Assembly (NCBI GenBank): GCA_000697055.1
Contig: JNDT01002076.1
Span: 52,841-116,840, forward strand
DNA from: Saksenaea vasiformis B4078
Taxonomy: Eukaryota; Mucoromycota; Mucoromycetes; Mucorales; Saksenaeaceae
Direction of reading: 5' to 3'
DNA: 64,000 nucleotides
Below are positions 47,858 through 59,466 of the stretch, one piece after another. The position numbers and the translations under genes were made by a program. How positions within the stretch are numbered: position 1 is the first letter of the stretch; every line of letters starts with the position of its first letter. The notes beneath the pieces are model-generated. The model saw only the letters and a list, made by a program, of their open reading frames with translations. It did no database searches and had not been told where the DNA came from.

Positions 47858-49172
47858 TCACTTTACGCGTTCCCATTGGTACGTTGGGAAACCTATTACA
47901 ATGGAGCAGCGCAATATACGCTGCTCCTCACCGCAGGATTGAGGTAGTATCGACGCAAAGTTGTATTTGGATGACGCAATGACGAGCAGGTATTGTTAAA
48001 GTTCAACCGAAAGCGGTAAAAACCTGTGCATGAACCGTCTTTCACCTCAGCAGGATTACAAGTCCGATAGCTTGAACCATGTCACGCGTCAGCGCGTCAA
48101 GTGGTAGCCATTTTCGGGTTGCAAGACATATTCTGCAAAGCATCGGCCGTAACCTGCACGATCCTACTGATAAGCATTGCTCAAGTCGGAAATGTGTAAT
48201 TAATACTCTCTCGCATTTCATGATGCTATCTCTTAAGAGCAGCGCTGGCTAGATGAGAAAGGACATCGGTAAGGTCTATTCTGTTGCCAATAAGGAAAAG
48301 GCTTCGGGACGGAGACGATGATTTGCGATCCCAGGAGGGTGGAAGATGTCTTCTGTCTAATTACAAGAATTTTTTTTTCTCATGATCTGCGTATGATTGG
48401 TTGGAACGTATACTCTTATTTATATGGGTACGTTACGTTAGGAACATGGACTCAAAGGAAATGAGGACGTCAAATGGAATGAAGCGTACTAGGGCACGTC
48501 TTTTATATTGAGTCGAGCAGCTTATCAGGGTGCAGCAGCGATTAGACAGAAGGCCATGCTACTGGTTACATCCCTGGTATGCACTTCGATCGTACACACA
48601 CAAGACCATTGATGTACTGTTGTCTGTTTCGGCTGCAGTGTAACCATGTTCATCATGTAAGTAAATGTTGTCAAGGCATCAATCATCTAACTAAGCATGA
48701 CTACTTGTGCAAACAACTTTCTTTTTTGCATCCACGAGGGAGCAAGTTCATATGAGCAAAAAAGTTATGGTTTAAATTGAAGCCTATTCAATGGATGCAA
48801 AGTTGTATTTACCGTGGTTCAAATAAATAGTAAGCATGTACGCCAAAGGTCACATGAAGGTGGATGGATGCTTTCCGCAATGACAGGAAACGCAGTTTTC
48901 CTTTTTTTTTTTGTTTTTGTTCTTTTATTTAAACTTCTGGGCCATAAGTTACGATGGGTTGTTGCTTATCTCGTTCAAGGCGTCAAGATAGACTACTTAT
49001 CAATTCGACAACGACGGATTCACTCGTGCAAAGTAATAAAAGGGTGTCACCGGCTTTCCGAGAAAGAGAAGGAATATAGGCGGCCTAATACTCAACTCTT
49101 TTTCCTTTTTCTTTTTTTTTCCACCCACAAGACAGGTCGGTTGTGAAGAAAAGCAGCTCATCAACTTCAGGC
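47858..49172. other. intergenic; possible right end of the same repeat family
   Basis: No gene supported. GACGCAAAGTTGTATTT near 47956 and GGATGCAAAGTTGTATTTAC near 48794 are about 0.85 kb apart and are inverted relatives of the AAATTNTGCGTCCAT motif at the left end of copy A, so the whole 47.25-48.84 kb block may be one larger element. Poly-T runs occur at 48901-48916 and near 49105-49120. Confidence 0.35.
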
Positions 49173-49529
49173 ATGGAATCAGGATCGGCCGTGCATCTCC
49201 CACCAAGACATTCACTGGTGGCAGAGAAAAGAAAGCAGCCGAATATATCGCCGCCCGAGCTCTGGCCGATCCTTGTCCGTCTGTCATCTTCTGGCAAGGA
49301 TATCCGGGTGGAAATACCAGCTTCGTTTCCTTTCATCACAGTTGCTAGCCTTCGCCAAAATATTTTACCGTATACAGGAGCTGCGAAATTGAGGTTGATC
49401 TATCTTGGACGAGTTCTTCACGACAAAGCCTGGGTTGTTCCTGCCGATTTGGAGATTCCGAAAAATCAACGCGTTATCCGAATCTCCAAATACGGTGTTA
49501 TTCAAGCCATGGTTTCAAAAATTAGTTAA
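49173..49529 (+). CDS. ubiquitin-like-domain protein, possibly partial
   Basis: From ATG 49173: MESGSAVHLPPRHSLVAEKR, then a ubiquitin-like fold reading LWPILVRLSSSGKDIRVEIP, VASLRQNILPYT and KLRLIYLGRVLHDKAW, ending RVIRISKYGVIQAMV. The LRLIYLGRVL block is the strongest beta-grasp signature. The sequence resembles the N-terminal ubiquitin-like domain of fungal Dsc3-type Golgi E3 ligase subunits, but the expected C-terminal membrane segments are not found in the following frames, so the gene may continue through introns I cannot resolve or be truncated. Candidate downstream exon: about 49885-49980 (TVSRQGNVAKVVERMFGFYD). Confidence 0.5.
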   Translation: MESGSAVHLPPRHSLVAEKRKQPNISPPELWPILVRLSSSGKDIRVEIPASFPFITVASLRQNILPYTGAAKLRLIYLGRVLHDKAWVVPADLEIPKNQRVIRISKYGVIQAMVSKIS

Positions 49530-50332
49530 CTCCTTTCGATAATTCAAGAGATGGTTAAAAAAAGTGCCTTTGTAAGCCCGAAGACCTGTTCCATGTAGAG
49601 CACGCCTATTTCTTGATCTTTTCTCTAAAAAAAAAACAAAAACAAAAACAAAAAGCGTACCTATTCCTTCTCATATTCCTTGGACGGTCGTGGGGCAACG
49701 GACTAGTTAAGAGTAACCTGGGTTCCGAGAGGCGCGTACTAATGGGCACAGTGGGCCGATGGTTTCTCAAGAATATATACCCATTCCGCAGTAAAAGATG
49801 ATGATGGTACTTCCCAGTGGACCTTCACCACAAACTACCCGTTCTTCTCATGCTTCTTCTCATATCGGTGTTTGCAAATAGTTAGATGGACTTGGCGTCG
49901 TCTTGGATCCACCTACCGTATCTCGCCAGGGCAACGTTGCCAAGGTTGTGGAGAGAATGTTTGGGTTCTATGACCCGGGCAGGTTACTATCTATATAGGT
50001 GATAAACAGAAGAATGTCTCCTTATACTACAAGTACCTTTTTAGGAAGTACCATCAGCAAAGGTAAGAATGAAAATAGCTGTGCATGGGACAGGTTCCCT
50101 GGTACGCCTACAACTACCCTCTACACACACGACCTTCTTTTCAAAGCGCACCATTTAGAAATAAATCCAGGACAAGGTTTCACTGCATTTGCTTTGCAGC
50201 ATTACCAGAGAGAAGCGTTTCCCGATTAGGCGAGCCTAAATTCATCGAAAAGCCCGCACATCTTTGATGAGTTAAGCCATCCGAAAGAATAGCAGCACGT
50301 TGTGTGATCCAGTGCCAATTGAGGTATCAACT

Positions 50333-50930
50333 TTACATAGAAGAAGAGGGAAGGAATTCAGTGAGTATAGAAAAAGCGTACTCCTTTTCTAGCGGATGGT
50401 TGGTGTCTACGGATACGACAGCCATGACATTGTAAAGTTCATTTATCATGCTGCACGATCGCGATATGCGACGAGAGATGCAGTCCAGTTCGTTAAAGTG
50501 ATTGGCCAGAACACAACGCCTAACGCCCATGATATCACTGAAACCATACGGTCTTGATCACCAAACGGCCCTCATCTGGAAAATTCCAATTCATCAAGGC
50601 TTCTTTGAAGACAGGAGGAGTTTGTAAACGGGATCTAAACAGGTTTGTATAGGAAGCACTATAAGCAACGAATCTTGATCATGGAACTTGTCATCTCAAT
50701 CCATGTCGTTTCTACGGTACTTGGCATACCATCCATAAACTTCAAGTTGCTCCAAAACAGAAACAAGAACAGAAAAAGGTATGTCGTAACAAAGAATAAT
50801 GTTTGACATAGGGAACCATGTGCTTGCGATTGTTGCACTCCAAAGATGCAAATCCCCATCAGTGACATTGTCTTTCCTTTCAGAAACCTGATCACGCTAG
50901 TACGGCGTCTACACCACGCAGGAATAGCGG
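50333..50930 (-). other. fragmentary coding sequence, unrecognised
   Basis: Minus-strand pieces read like conserved protein: an upstream frame with VLEQLEVYGWYAKYRR (about 50750-50700), then LQTPPVFKEALMNWNFPDEG (about 50625-50565), then CVLANHFNELDCISRRISRS and MINELYNVMAVVSVDTNHPL to a stop at 50333. The pieces lie in different frames, some without good splice sites, so this may be a decaying gene or transposon. I cannot name the family. Confidence 0.35.
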
Positions 50931-51216
50931 TGCGGAGATTCTATTTCCGTCACCTTCATTGTGTTGATATACAGTTACAATAGCGCAATGTGAAACCAAA
51001 GTTTTGTTGTTGATAGATTCAATGAACACGGTTCCCCCATTTTTTTTTTGAGCTAGCGTCATGTCAACTTTGATGTCGCAGGAAAAATGTTCATTGTTAC
51101 TTTTTTTCTTCTTGTTTCTCGTTTGTATCCGGTAACAGCTTCTGTGGTAAGGAAATAAAATCGCGGTATAAAAAGATCAACGTACCAAATCCATTGTTCT
51201 TTTTCACTTCTAAGAA

Positions 51217-53499
51217 ATGAGACACAATAATACTGCGCAGCAAACAAAGGAAAAAACAAGACCTTTAACTCGAAGGCAATTGCGATCCCAGCTTGCTACC
51301 GGGAATGCCGTACAAATGGAATCGACATCGCAGCAACATGATGATCCCGCCACTCATTACGACAATGAGACTGAAAGTTCAGGCACAAGTGAGAAAACAT
51401 TGCAGAGATCGATAGGTTCGTCTAGTCGTGATGAATCATCACCAGATGATACTGGTGTGGTGTCGCATCGTCCCGGTCAACGAGAAAGCGATCATGGAAC
51501 ATTGACAGACAAAGCTACCAGCCAGCTCGTCACGCATTGGTAAGATCCATAAACTATTACTTTTTATCTATTGATCAAGCGACAAAAGGGTTCGAGAAAA
51601 CTATCAGCGCCAGAGGGATCACAATGTACCGCGAAGGGGGATGTACGAACATTACAAGAGATTTTGCATGACGCGTGAGACACAGCCTGTCAATTCCGCC
51701 ACATTCGGCAAGTTAATTCGCACGGTATTCCCAGACATCAAAACCCGACGTTTAGGCACTCGTGGACAGTCCAAATACCATTATTGTGGTATCCGTATGC
51801 GTTCACCTACTACCATGGAATTATCACCAGGACGCCCAGATGCGGTCTCCGAGGAGATAATGACCGAAAACATGAGGTAGTGTCTTACCCAGGGTGGTGG
51901 CATAGTGACTCAAACACGTTTACCTCCTGTATAGCCAACTCGTACCAAGTAGCTTGGAAACTTCCAGCCAAGATATCTCTATGCACACGCCACTTTTCCA
52001 TGAAACAGAGTATGCCACGGCACAGTTTATTCTTGCAAGCCATGAACATCAGGAACATCGTCCACCTCTTGTTCCTGGACCAGTCCCAGAATTCGAAGCA
52101 CATCGCTATCTGCAGTACCGTCCATCCTTCCCGTATGATTATCCTCGTACAGCAATGGTGGTGGTGCCCCCTTTTACCTCGCCCTCTCTGAGACATGCTG
52201 ATATGTACGAGTACAGTCAAGTCACGGAAAGTTTCACGGCAGCATACGAAGCACATTGTCAAGAATTACTCACTCTCATTGCTACAGGTCAATTTGTGAA
52301 GGTAGCTTGATCGAGATACTTCCTTGTTTTGACACCAACATAGATTGAGCAGTGCTTAACTATTTTCTACCAAGCGATGCCTGAAAGTTTTCAGAAATTG
52401 ATTCACAATGTACCCGAAGTTATCGATTCGATTTGGCGATGGGATAGTGCCTTGTACGACGTAGGTGCTCCCCTTTTTCTATTCTTTCAATAACAAAGAT
52501 AACCTAATTTTGTAGACCATTATCAGCAACTTGTTGCCCACCATCTATACACCCATGTCACAAGAAATGGTCCGTGGGCTTCGAAAGTATACACGTGAAT
52601 TGGAAGGCTATATTTCGTTTCATCTTAAAGGGTATCCTCAGACGTTGTACCAGAAGAAGTCTGATGGTAAGTTTTTCAAATTGGGAAATGGGTCGTTTCT
52701 TTAACACGTCTGTAGTTGCTCGCATCTTCGTTGCTAAACTCAGACGTCAACTGTCATTAAATCACATGGCGCAAGCGGCCGCCGAGACGCTTCGAAAGCC
52801 CGAAGATATTCGCTCGATGTTATCTGATTATGAAAAGATAGATTTTGGTGGTGTGTTGGACCAAGCTCTTTGGATTTGCGACTGTAAATTGGTGGAAATG
52901 GAAGAAAACTGTAGGTTTATAAAGGTGATACGAAAGGCCTAAAAACACCATTCATTATTTCAGTGCAACGCGATGTCTTGAATCTCTTGCGTTCGGGAGC
53001 GGGGATTGATCAATGGATGGCGTGGGTTCAAAAACCCATTGACAGGTACATGGCCCGATACACGGTAAGTTTCGGATCCATACAAACATACGCTGATAAA
53101 CCGAAAAAAAAAAGCATCACCCAGGAAATGATGAAAGTAGCCAATTTATTTTTCAAGCCCGAGAACTAGTGCTCAGGTGGACATTTTATACTTCTTTGAT
53201 CCTACGGGATCTTTCGATGCGTAAAGCAAGCACCTTTGGTAACGATAAACTAGCACATGGATGGATGGAACCGACTTAATTTTTTTTTGTTAGCATCGTT
53301 CCATCTTTTACGTCTTTTCTTGGATGATTATGTACAGTTTCTCGTGGAAGAACGCATTGCAAAGATGAACGCCTACGTGCTACGTGCGGGCACAGGCCAA
53401 CGGGAAAGTGCCGGGAGCAGTACTGATCATCTCTCACGGGAACACCCACCACCCGCATCATCTTCTTCCGATGCCACTAGCAGCAAACAGCCTTTGTAA
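51217..53499 (+). CDS. RFX: RFX-family transcription factor
   Basis: Winged-helix regulator binding X-box-like sites. The N-terminus is Gln/Ser/Thr-rich with a basic [11 protein letters not shown]. The DNA-binding domain spans an intron: [24 protein letters not shown], then [20 protein letters not shown] and [17 protein letters not shown], the RFX hallmark. A central region and the conserved C-terminal dimerisation-type blocks follow ([45 protein letters not shown] and [18 protein letters not shown]). About seven introns of 45-60 nt. Fungal relatives (S. cerevisiae Crt1/Rfx1, S. pombe Sak1) control DNA-damage genes and cell-cycle or developmental exit; which applies here is unknown. Confidence 0.9.
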
Positions 53500-53603
53500 C
53501 ATAACCTTTGCATAATCCACTTTTTTTTTCTCCTTTTAGCAAGAAGAGTAGCTTGTTCCATCTTTTGCTTTTGCTTTTTTCATTTCGCGGTTGTCCCATT
53601 TCC

Positions 53604-53619
53604 CACGTGTTTATATAAA
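53604..53619 (+). promoter_or_regulatory. CACGTG box and TATA box upstream of the stress-protein gene
   Basis: CACGTG (53604-53609) directly precedes TTATATAAA (53611-53619), about 270 bp before the ATG at 53888. CACGTG is the binding site of bHLH factors such as Pho4/Cbf1 in fungi. Distance to the start implies a long 5' leader or a coincidental match. Confidence 0.3.
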
Positions 53620-53887
53620 CTGTTTTCAATGCAAAAAGACCGACTCATGCCATGGAAGGAGGGTTACATGGCACATTGTATAGGCTGTTTTTGGGTTTGT
53701 AAGCGAGTTTTATCGAAATGACGTGAGGTTGAGTGTGGCGAGACACCAGGTGAGACGAGAGCGGATAACATTAGGAATTTCGGATAAATAATCAGTCGCC
53801 TGTCGTATGATTGTTCCAAATGTGACAAATAAAAGTGCAAGGCTTTTTTAACATCCTACCTTTTTATCTCTTTGCACCTAAACAATA

Positions 53888-54585
53888 ATGGATACTCTAG
53901 CACTTTCGCCATTCCCTACAATCTTTTCCCCCGAGCCACAACAACATGTCAAGCCCGACCACAGCCGTGTGATCGTTATTGCCTATGATCATACAGAAGA
54001 TAGCGATGCAATGTTGGCCAAGGCTATCCGTACAGGGCTTGTGCGACCGAACGACGATATCAGACTATGCCATATTATGAGTCAATCCGACTATCGTACA
54101 CTTTTCTTACCCCTTCTGCGACAATCGCCAACCGATGTGGATGTCAAGGGGGATGGCTCGGATAATATGGCGTTTGTCAAGGATGCGCTAATGTATGAAA
54201 TCATCAAAGTACTGCAAAAACATGGGGTAAGCTTGGCGTTTGATCCTTGTCAAACTGTATAACTCACCTGGTGCGGTTGCATTTTTAGTTCAACAAAGTC
54301 TCATCTGAAATTCTTCGCGGAGATCCCAAACTGTCGATTCAAGATTACTGTCGCTGTGTCAAACCCACTTATGTGATAACGGGTACTCGGAACAACGGTG
54401 CCATCAATCGCGTCCTGCTTGGATCAATTTCAGATTATCTTGCTAAACATTGCCCCTGTCCTGTGCTCATTCTCAAACTAACAAAAGAGGAGCTTGAAGC
54501 CCGCTTACAGTTTCAAGGTTCAAAAGATGTACAGTTTCGACAACTTGCTGCCGCATTAGACAAACGGGAAGTTACAACTGCATGA
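53888..54585 (+). CDS. universal stress protein (UspA domain)
   Basis: Cytosolic nucleotide-binding-fold protein. Exon 1 (53888-54226) encodes a short Pro/Ser-rich leader then VIVIAYDHTEDSDAMLAKAI, the first beta strand and helix of the Usp fold. A 62 nt intron (54227-54288) follows. Exon 2 encodes ILRGDPKLSIQDYCRCVKPT, YVITGTRNNGAINRVLLGSI and SDYLAKHCPCPVLIL. The G-x2-x(9)-G-S/T ATP-binding pattern is partly kept (GTRNNGAINRVLLGSIS). A single Usp domain of 193 to 212 residues, usual for fungi. Its precise role is unknown. Confidence 0.85.
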
Positions 54586-54665
54586 AGAAGGGAGAAAAAG
54601 AAATACAATTTTTTGTTTTGTACAAATAATAACAATAATAATGGCAAATAAATGAAAACTAGATA

Positions 54666-56315
54666 TTACAAAACCGGAGCAAAATCTAACTGTATCAATG
54701 CCAGCAGAATGTTTTGCATCACATGCACCATAACAAGTACAAATGCAACAATCATTTCGGGATACCGCGTAAATTCTCGGATGGCCTGGTCTGTCAGGGA
54801 ATGACCAAAGATGCGTTTGAACGTGCGACGGGTGATATAGGCACTGGTGAGTTCGCTTGTCCAGATGATAAGAGATGCGATAAATGTCATTTTATGGTTG
54901 TACGGACTTTCATCCGTCACTTGCCGGTCAAAATCAAAGTAAGGGAACGCACCGCGGTTAGGGCCAAAATGAAGAATATTCACCCAGCATAGAAAGCCCA
55001 GCATCGTTGTATTTTCTGCAAGGTTGCGAAGGTAAAAGGAGCGGCCAATCTTGTCCTTGTATTCTTCATAGGTCAGTGTGGTACCAAACAATCGAACCAA
55101 CCAGTGATGGGTACACTTTGTCATTGCAAGGGGGTAGTACAGGCAGACCCATAAAAACGACCCCAGCTGTACGATTGCAAATTGATCCACCGACCGCAGA
55201 CGTGCGAACAGATTGCGATAGAAGATGAAGTAAATCATAAAAAAATAGAGTTTGAACGTGCTGGCCAAGGGGTGAGATCGGATTTTTCGGTACAGAATAT
55301 AATCAGTGATGGCGTCCATAATGTAGATGGCTCCCACCCAACTGTAAACATAAATAAATGCATCGAGAGAGCTGTGCGGTAATGTGGATAAAAAGATATA
55401 GGCATACGTTTCGCCTGCCACCAGTGCAAACAACGCGATCGACAATGCGGTGCAAAACCAGAGAAATCGACGGTACGATGCAGGCATGCGCCAGACCATT
55501 TTTCTGGAAACATAAGTTGTTGTTGCCGCCTGCGGCCATGCAAAAAGGAGTACTTTTGGTTGTTCGGGAACCAAACTCGGCCGTCGCTGACGATGACGAT
55601 GAATGATCACCAGTGCAATCCATAACGGCATCGACATGGTAAAAAAGGTAAGAAATACCCAGCTTAGGGTATCATTTTCTAAGGTTGGACAATAGCAATG
55701 GCCAAGGATAGCAATGATCTGAGAAACCGCCCAAAACAGGAAAAATGTGAACGGTGCACCAAGTCGTGATGGCCACCACTACAAAATAGAAAGCAAAAAA
55801 AAGCACATGAAGGTGTAAATAAACGATTGATACACAAAACACACATACATGCATACAAACAAATAGCATGCTTTTTTTTTCTTACATTCAATGCATAGAG
55901 ACTAAACATCTTGGTAATTAAAAACAACGCAAGCGCGTTGTATACGCCGTAGTACCAAAACAGGAAGAACCAAAAATTGATGCGTTTCGGTGATCGAAGT
56001 CCTTGATATTCAAATGCAGTTGTTGAACAGTCATCAAACGGAAAAGGTACAGAACACCATACAAGTACCTATAAAAAATAAAGTAAGTATCTTGTTGTTG
56101 TTAACGTGTCACAGACTCACAATCAGGACGGGTAAAATGTGAAGGACTAGCGCACGTTTCCAAAATGACTCCGTCCACCGAGCCACGCGAGCGGTCGATG
56201 GCCGAACAAGTCTATGTAACAATGGCGTCTGTTCATCAACGACTTCGACAAAATTTGCAACGGATGCTGATCGCCATAATTCGTCACTGCTATACTGTCA
56301 TTCAATCATTGAGCG
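54666..56315 (-). CDS. multipass membrane protein, unrecognised
   Basis: Four or more exons on the minus strand. The N-terminal cytosolic part reads DEQTPLLHRLVRPSTARVAR, then a membrane segment LVLHILPVLI joined across an intron to VLVWCSVPFPFDDC and FWFFLFWYYGVYNALALFLI. Further hydrophobic spans follow; the largest exon (to the stop at 54666) carries at least six (for example FLWFCTALSIALFALVAGE, LGSFLWVCLYYPLAM, MTFIASLIIWTSEL, MIVAFVLVMVHVM). About ten spans in total. The start codon is not resolved; the first exon appears to begin after an acceptor near 56303. It resembles uncharacterised fungal integral membrane proteins, and I see no transporter signature. It converges with the stress-protein gene. 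Confidence 0.65.
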
Positions 56316-57539
56316 CGAAAACACACACGGAAAAAAACGATGATGTACGTTGCGTTGTTTTCCTTCTTACATTCCACACGTCTTCACTGTTGCCCTGCTG
56401 AAATTGTTGGTACATCGTGCATATATACACAGAGAGCTTCGTCGTCTAACCGAATGGGATATAACAAAAGAAAGAAAGAGAGAAGAAAGAGAGAAGAAAG
56501 GAAAAGCGGAACCAAAAAAAAATATTAAAAAGGGGACGTTCAAAAGCTTAGCTGTTTCGGGATGAACCCGGGTCAAGCCGTTTCTCCTAGCAACGCCTTA
56601 CCATTTCAAAATTTTGAGCCAATCATCTGTCATTCATTGGATGTCAACGTGCATCGGGTGGGGGTTACTTTGTTAGAGCTATGTGTCCACATGATGATGA
56701 AAAAAGAAATTACTAACATGCCTATTGGGATGAATGGTGCAGGAAAAATAACAGAGCTGCCCTGGCGGTTATGATATCACGTTACTAAACCACGCCATTT
56801 TTTAATCGATGTTTTCTTATACATGGAAATAAGGAATACGTGGTTTTACCAAAGATGTCTCGAACATAATTACGATCTCTGACATTCCCCTTGAAACAAA
56901 AGGCCCATGATCCTTTTGCACGACAGTAAGTCGAACTCCGCCAGTAATGATGCCACGACACACTGAACATCTCCGCCTCGGATAGAGAGGAAGTGTCTCG
57001 AGGACGATCCTAGTAAATTATCTCCATTCTCCTTACTTGTACGACATCCATTTAAAGAAAGAAAGAGGGAAGGAATAGAAGAAGGGTGGCGGGAAGCTGT
57101 CTAAGACGAAACAGGAGGGGCATGTTAGCAATGACCTATCATCAGTAACCGCTCACATGGCCGTCCTTCATGCCTGGTTCAATAGATTCATTGCTTTTGT
57201 ACAATGACACGCGTCATTTGTGCTACTTAAGGACTCTGTCTGTTAATGTGAGATACCTACATTATTTTCAGGGATAGGTGTCAATACTATTTGGCGTTTC
57301 TTTGTACTTTTTGTATGAAGTACTTGTTTTTGCAACAAATTGCGCCGTTCGAAAAGTAGTTTTGCAGTGACGAATAGGAATGAATAGGGACATCGGGTAT
57401 GACGCTGAGATGAGTGAGTGTCGTTTTGAGGGTTAACATGAATACCAGGTACGACGGTTCAACGGATACTCTAGTTACGTTGTATACACAGACATACTTA
57501 AGACCTTGTAACGGACCATAGCTGGAGTCATGGATAACA
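56316..57539. other. intergenic
   Basis: No gene supported. A purine-rich run (AAAGAAAGAAAGAGAGAAGA, 56467-56486) and scattered short frames only. Confidence 0.4.
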
Positions 57540-57566
57540 TACTGTTTATTGAACAAATTTTTACGC
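57540..57566 (+). repeat. left stub of dispersed repeat copy B
   Basis: TACTGTTTATTGAACAAATT followed by TTTACGC matches the first bases of copy A (ACTGCTTATTGAACAAACTT, TTACGC at 47245-47269). The remainder of copy B resumes at 58492 after the LINE insertion. Bases 57555-57566 are one copy of the target duplication. Confidence 0.75.
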
Positions 57567-58491
57567 CCAGAGTCGCAATACTTCAAGCGAAATTCCACCT
57601 GCGACTTCAACGCTTGCCCGCTGATGCTCTCCTTCCCCAACTAGTCCCCGTCCTTCAACGTGTTCAGACCAGTAGGTGCCGACAGCTTAGGGCCACTCAA
57701 GTCTGGCGTCGTCTCCCTTCTCCCACTTCGGCCGTTACCCTTGCCGTCTTCCGGAAAGAGATATGTCTCTTTCGACAGGAACAACTGCTCGCGCTCTGCA
57801 CTGGCCCTGGCGCTGTGTTGCTCTCTGCATGCCGCCCCCAGATAGGAACGGACCCCATCCTCTACATCCCGATGAGTAAAAATGTACGACGCCGCTGTAT
57901 CCGCTGGAGGCTGGGTTGGATGCCCAGTGGAAAGCCTTGGATATGTCGCAACTGCTCCACCAACACGAACCTTAGTCGTCGCCATGCGATCCAATGCCTA
58001 GCAACCCACCAGCGTTTGAACACACCATCGGTTATCCTTGACTCGATATCCTTTGTGCTGAGCAATCTGCCCTCTTCCCCCCCTCGCCAAACTAGACACA
58101 TTCGCTGTTGGCAACACACATGGCCGGTGCTTTGTGACATCCTTCTGCAGATCGATTCTCTTACCCATGAGCCCCATATGATCTTTCCTGACCCACCTTA
58201 CACGCCTACCCCTTCCAACGACTTTCTAATCTGGCTCTCGAGCCCACCTACCACTACCTCTTGTCTTTGACCCATTTTCCCCGTTCCTATCTTTTCTCTT
58301 CCCCTTCTGTTCTTTTAGACTATTGATTTTCTTTTTATCTTGATTTGTCCTTTTTTCCCCTTCCGCTAGCAAGGGTTTTTTTTTCTTCGTATTCTACTTT
58401 TTGTCTTTTTCCCAGCGACCGGGCTAGAGCGAAAATGCCATTAGGCGCAGCGTTCACAGTGTTCACAAACAATAAAATTCAAATTTTAACG
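57567..58491 (+). mobile_element. 5'-truncated LINE (non-LTR retrotransposon) insertion
   Basis: A 925 bp insertion flanked by a perfect 12 bp target duplication AAATTTTTACGC (57555-57566 and 58492-58503). It carries the 3' end of a LINE ORF2: an open frame to the TGA at 58268-58270 with ILQAKFHLRLQRLPADALLP and NVRRRCIRWRLGWMPSGKPW, then a C-terminal zinc-knuckle-like cluster (CRNC, then His and Cys in RRHAIQCL). A pyrimidine-rich 3' UTR ends in AATAAAATTCAAATTTTAAC. The reverse transcriptase and endonuclease are gone, as expected for incomplete target-primed reverse transcription. The apparent Met start at 57530 lies in flanking repeat DNA and is not the original start. Confidence 0.85.
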
Positions 58492-59110
58492 AAATTTTTA
58501 CGCGGATCTATATAAATTTTGCGTCCATGAGCAGCCACTTTTACGCTAAGAAAAGAATCAAATATGCGTTCGTTAATACATAAGTTGCCGACAAATTCAT
58601 ACATACTTACATCAGCGCGGCCCCTCGATGGACGCGAAATTCATATAGACAGCATAACAATTTGTTCATGGTTAGAAAATGGAAATAATGCTTGGGTGTC
58701 ATTTTACTTACCCCGAAGGATAATTCCATGATGTTCATGGCGGCCGCACCCCGCGCCGTGATGGGGGGGAGTGGGAGTGGGAGAGTGGAGGAGATTGGCT
58801 TCGATGTGAGTGGCCAATGTAGCGCACTGCAAAGGACTGAAGCGATACAACGTCCAGCGATCTATTGTACAAGATGAGTGGTGCTGAGCGTGACATTACT
58901 TATTTTACTTAAGTGATGGGTCATAAACGCCACCACAGCCGAGGAGGTTCGGGATAGAGGTCATGCAGCCTAAACAAGAGGCAGAAAACATGAATAATCT
59001 TGCAGGTGTAACGGATTGACATCCTTACCGGGGATGTTAGAGAGGGAAACAGAGCCGAAGAATAAATAAAAAAAATTCATGCGTCTCTTTAAATACGGAT
59101 TATTCTGGTA
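58492..59110 (+). repeat. dispersed 0.6 kb repeat, copy B
   Basis: Continuation of the element interrupted by the LINE: TTTTGCGTCCATGAGCAGCC, CCACTTTTACGCT, TGCGTTCGTTAATACATAAG, GCGGCCCCTCGATGGACGCG, and on to TTTAAATACGGA. Same orientation as copy A, with many substitutions and small indels between them, for example a longer G-rich run near 58764. An internal inverted repeat is well kept: TCTATATAAATTTTGCGTCC (58507-58526) against GGACGCGAAATTCATATAGA (58630-58649). No coding frame. Confidence 0.8.
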
Positions 59111-59464
59111 TGAACTCATCGTGAGACATTTCCGTGCCTGGTGATAAGGCATAGAGAAACCTGTCATTCATGTAATGAATTATCTCAACGTCAAAAGGAT
59201 GTACTGCTTTCGGTGGAACATTTCCCTTTCTTGAGACATTTTTACGCTTTCTAATAGAATACTAAGGAATCCATCGCTGTAAACATGAACTATTCTAATG
59301 CAAACTGCAATTATCCAAGCGTGAACTGTTCATAGGATAAACGTAAATATATGTACTTCAAAACGCAGACTTCATCTGGAAGTAACGCCGAATAATTTCA
59401 AATAGACGCAAAACCATGGGAGAAATCCTGTAACTTCATGCCTCTAAGTAAAAACATATTTTCA
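59111..59464. other. intergenic
   Basis: No gene. Possible decayed 3' flank of the Tc1-like transposon below; no terminal inverted repeat was found. Confidence 0.35.
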
Positions 59465-59466
59465 TT

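Noticed and set aside
57641..58140. Minus-strand open frames at 57641-57994 and 57862-58140
   Set aside because: Shadows of the LINE ORF2 C-terminus on the plus strand, which shows the recognisable motifs.
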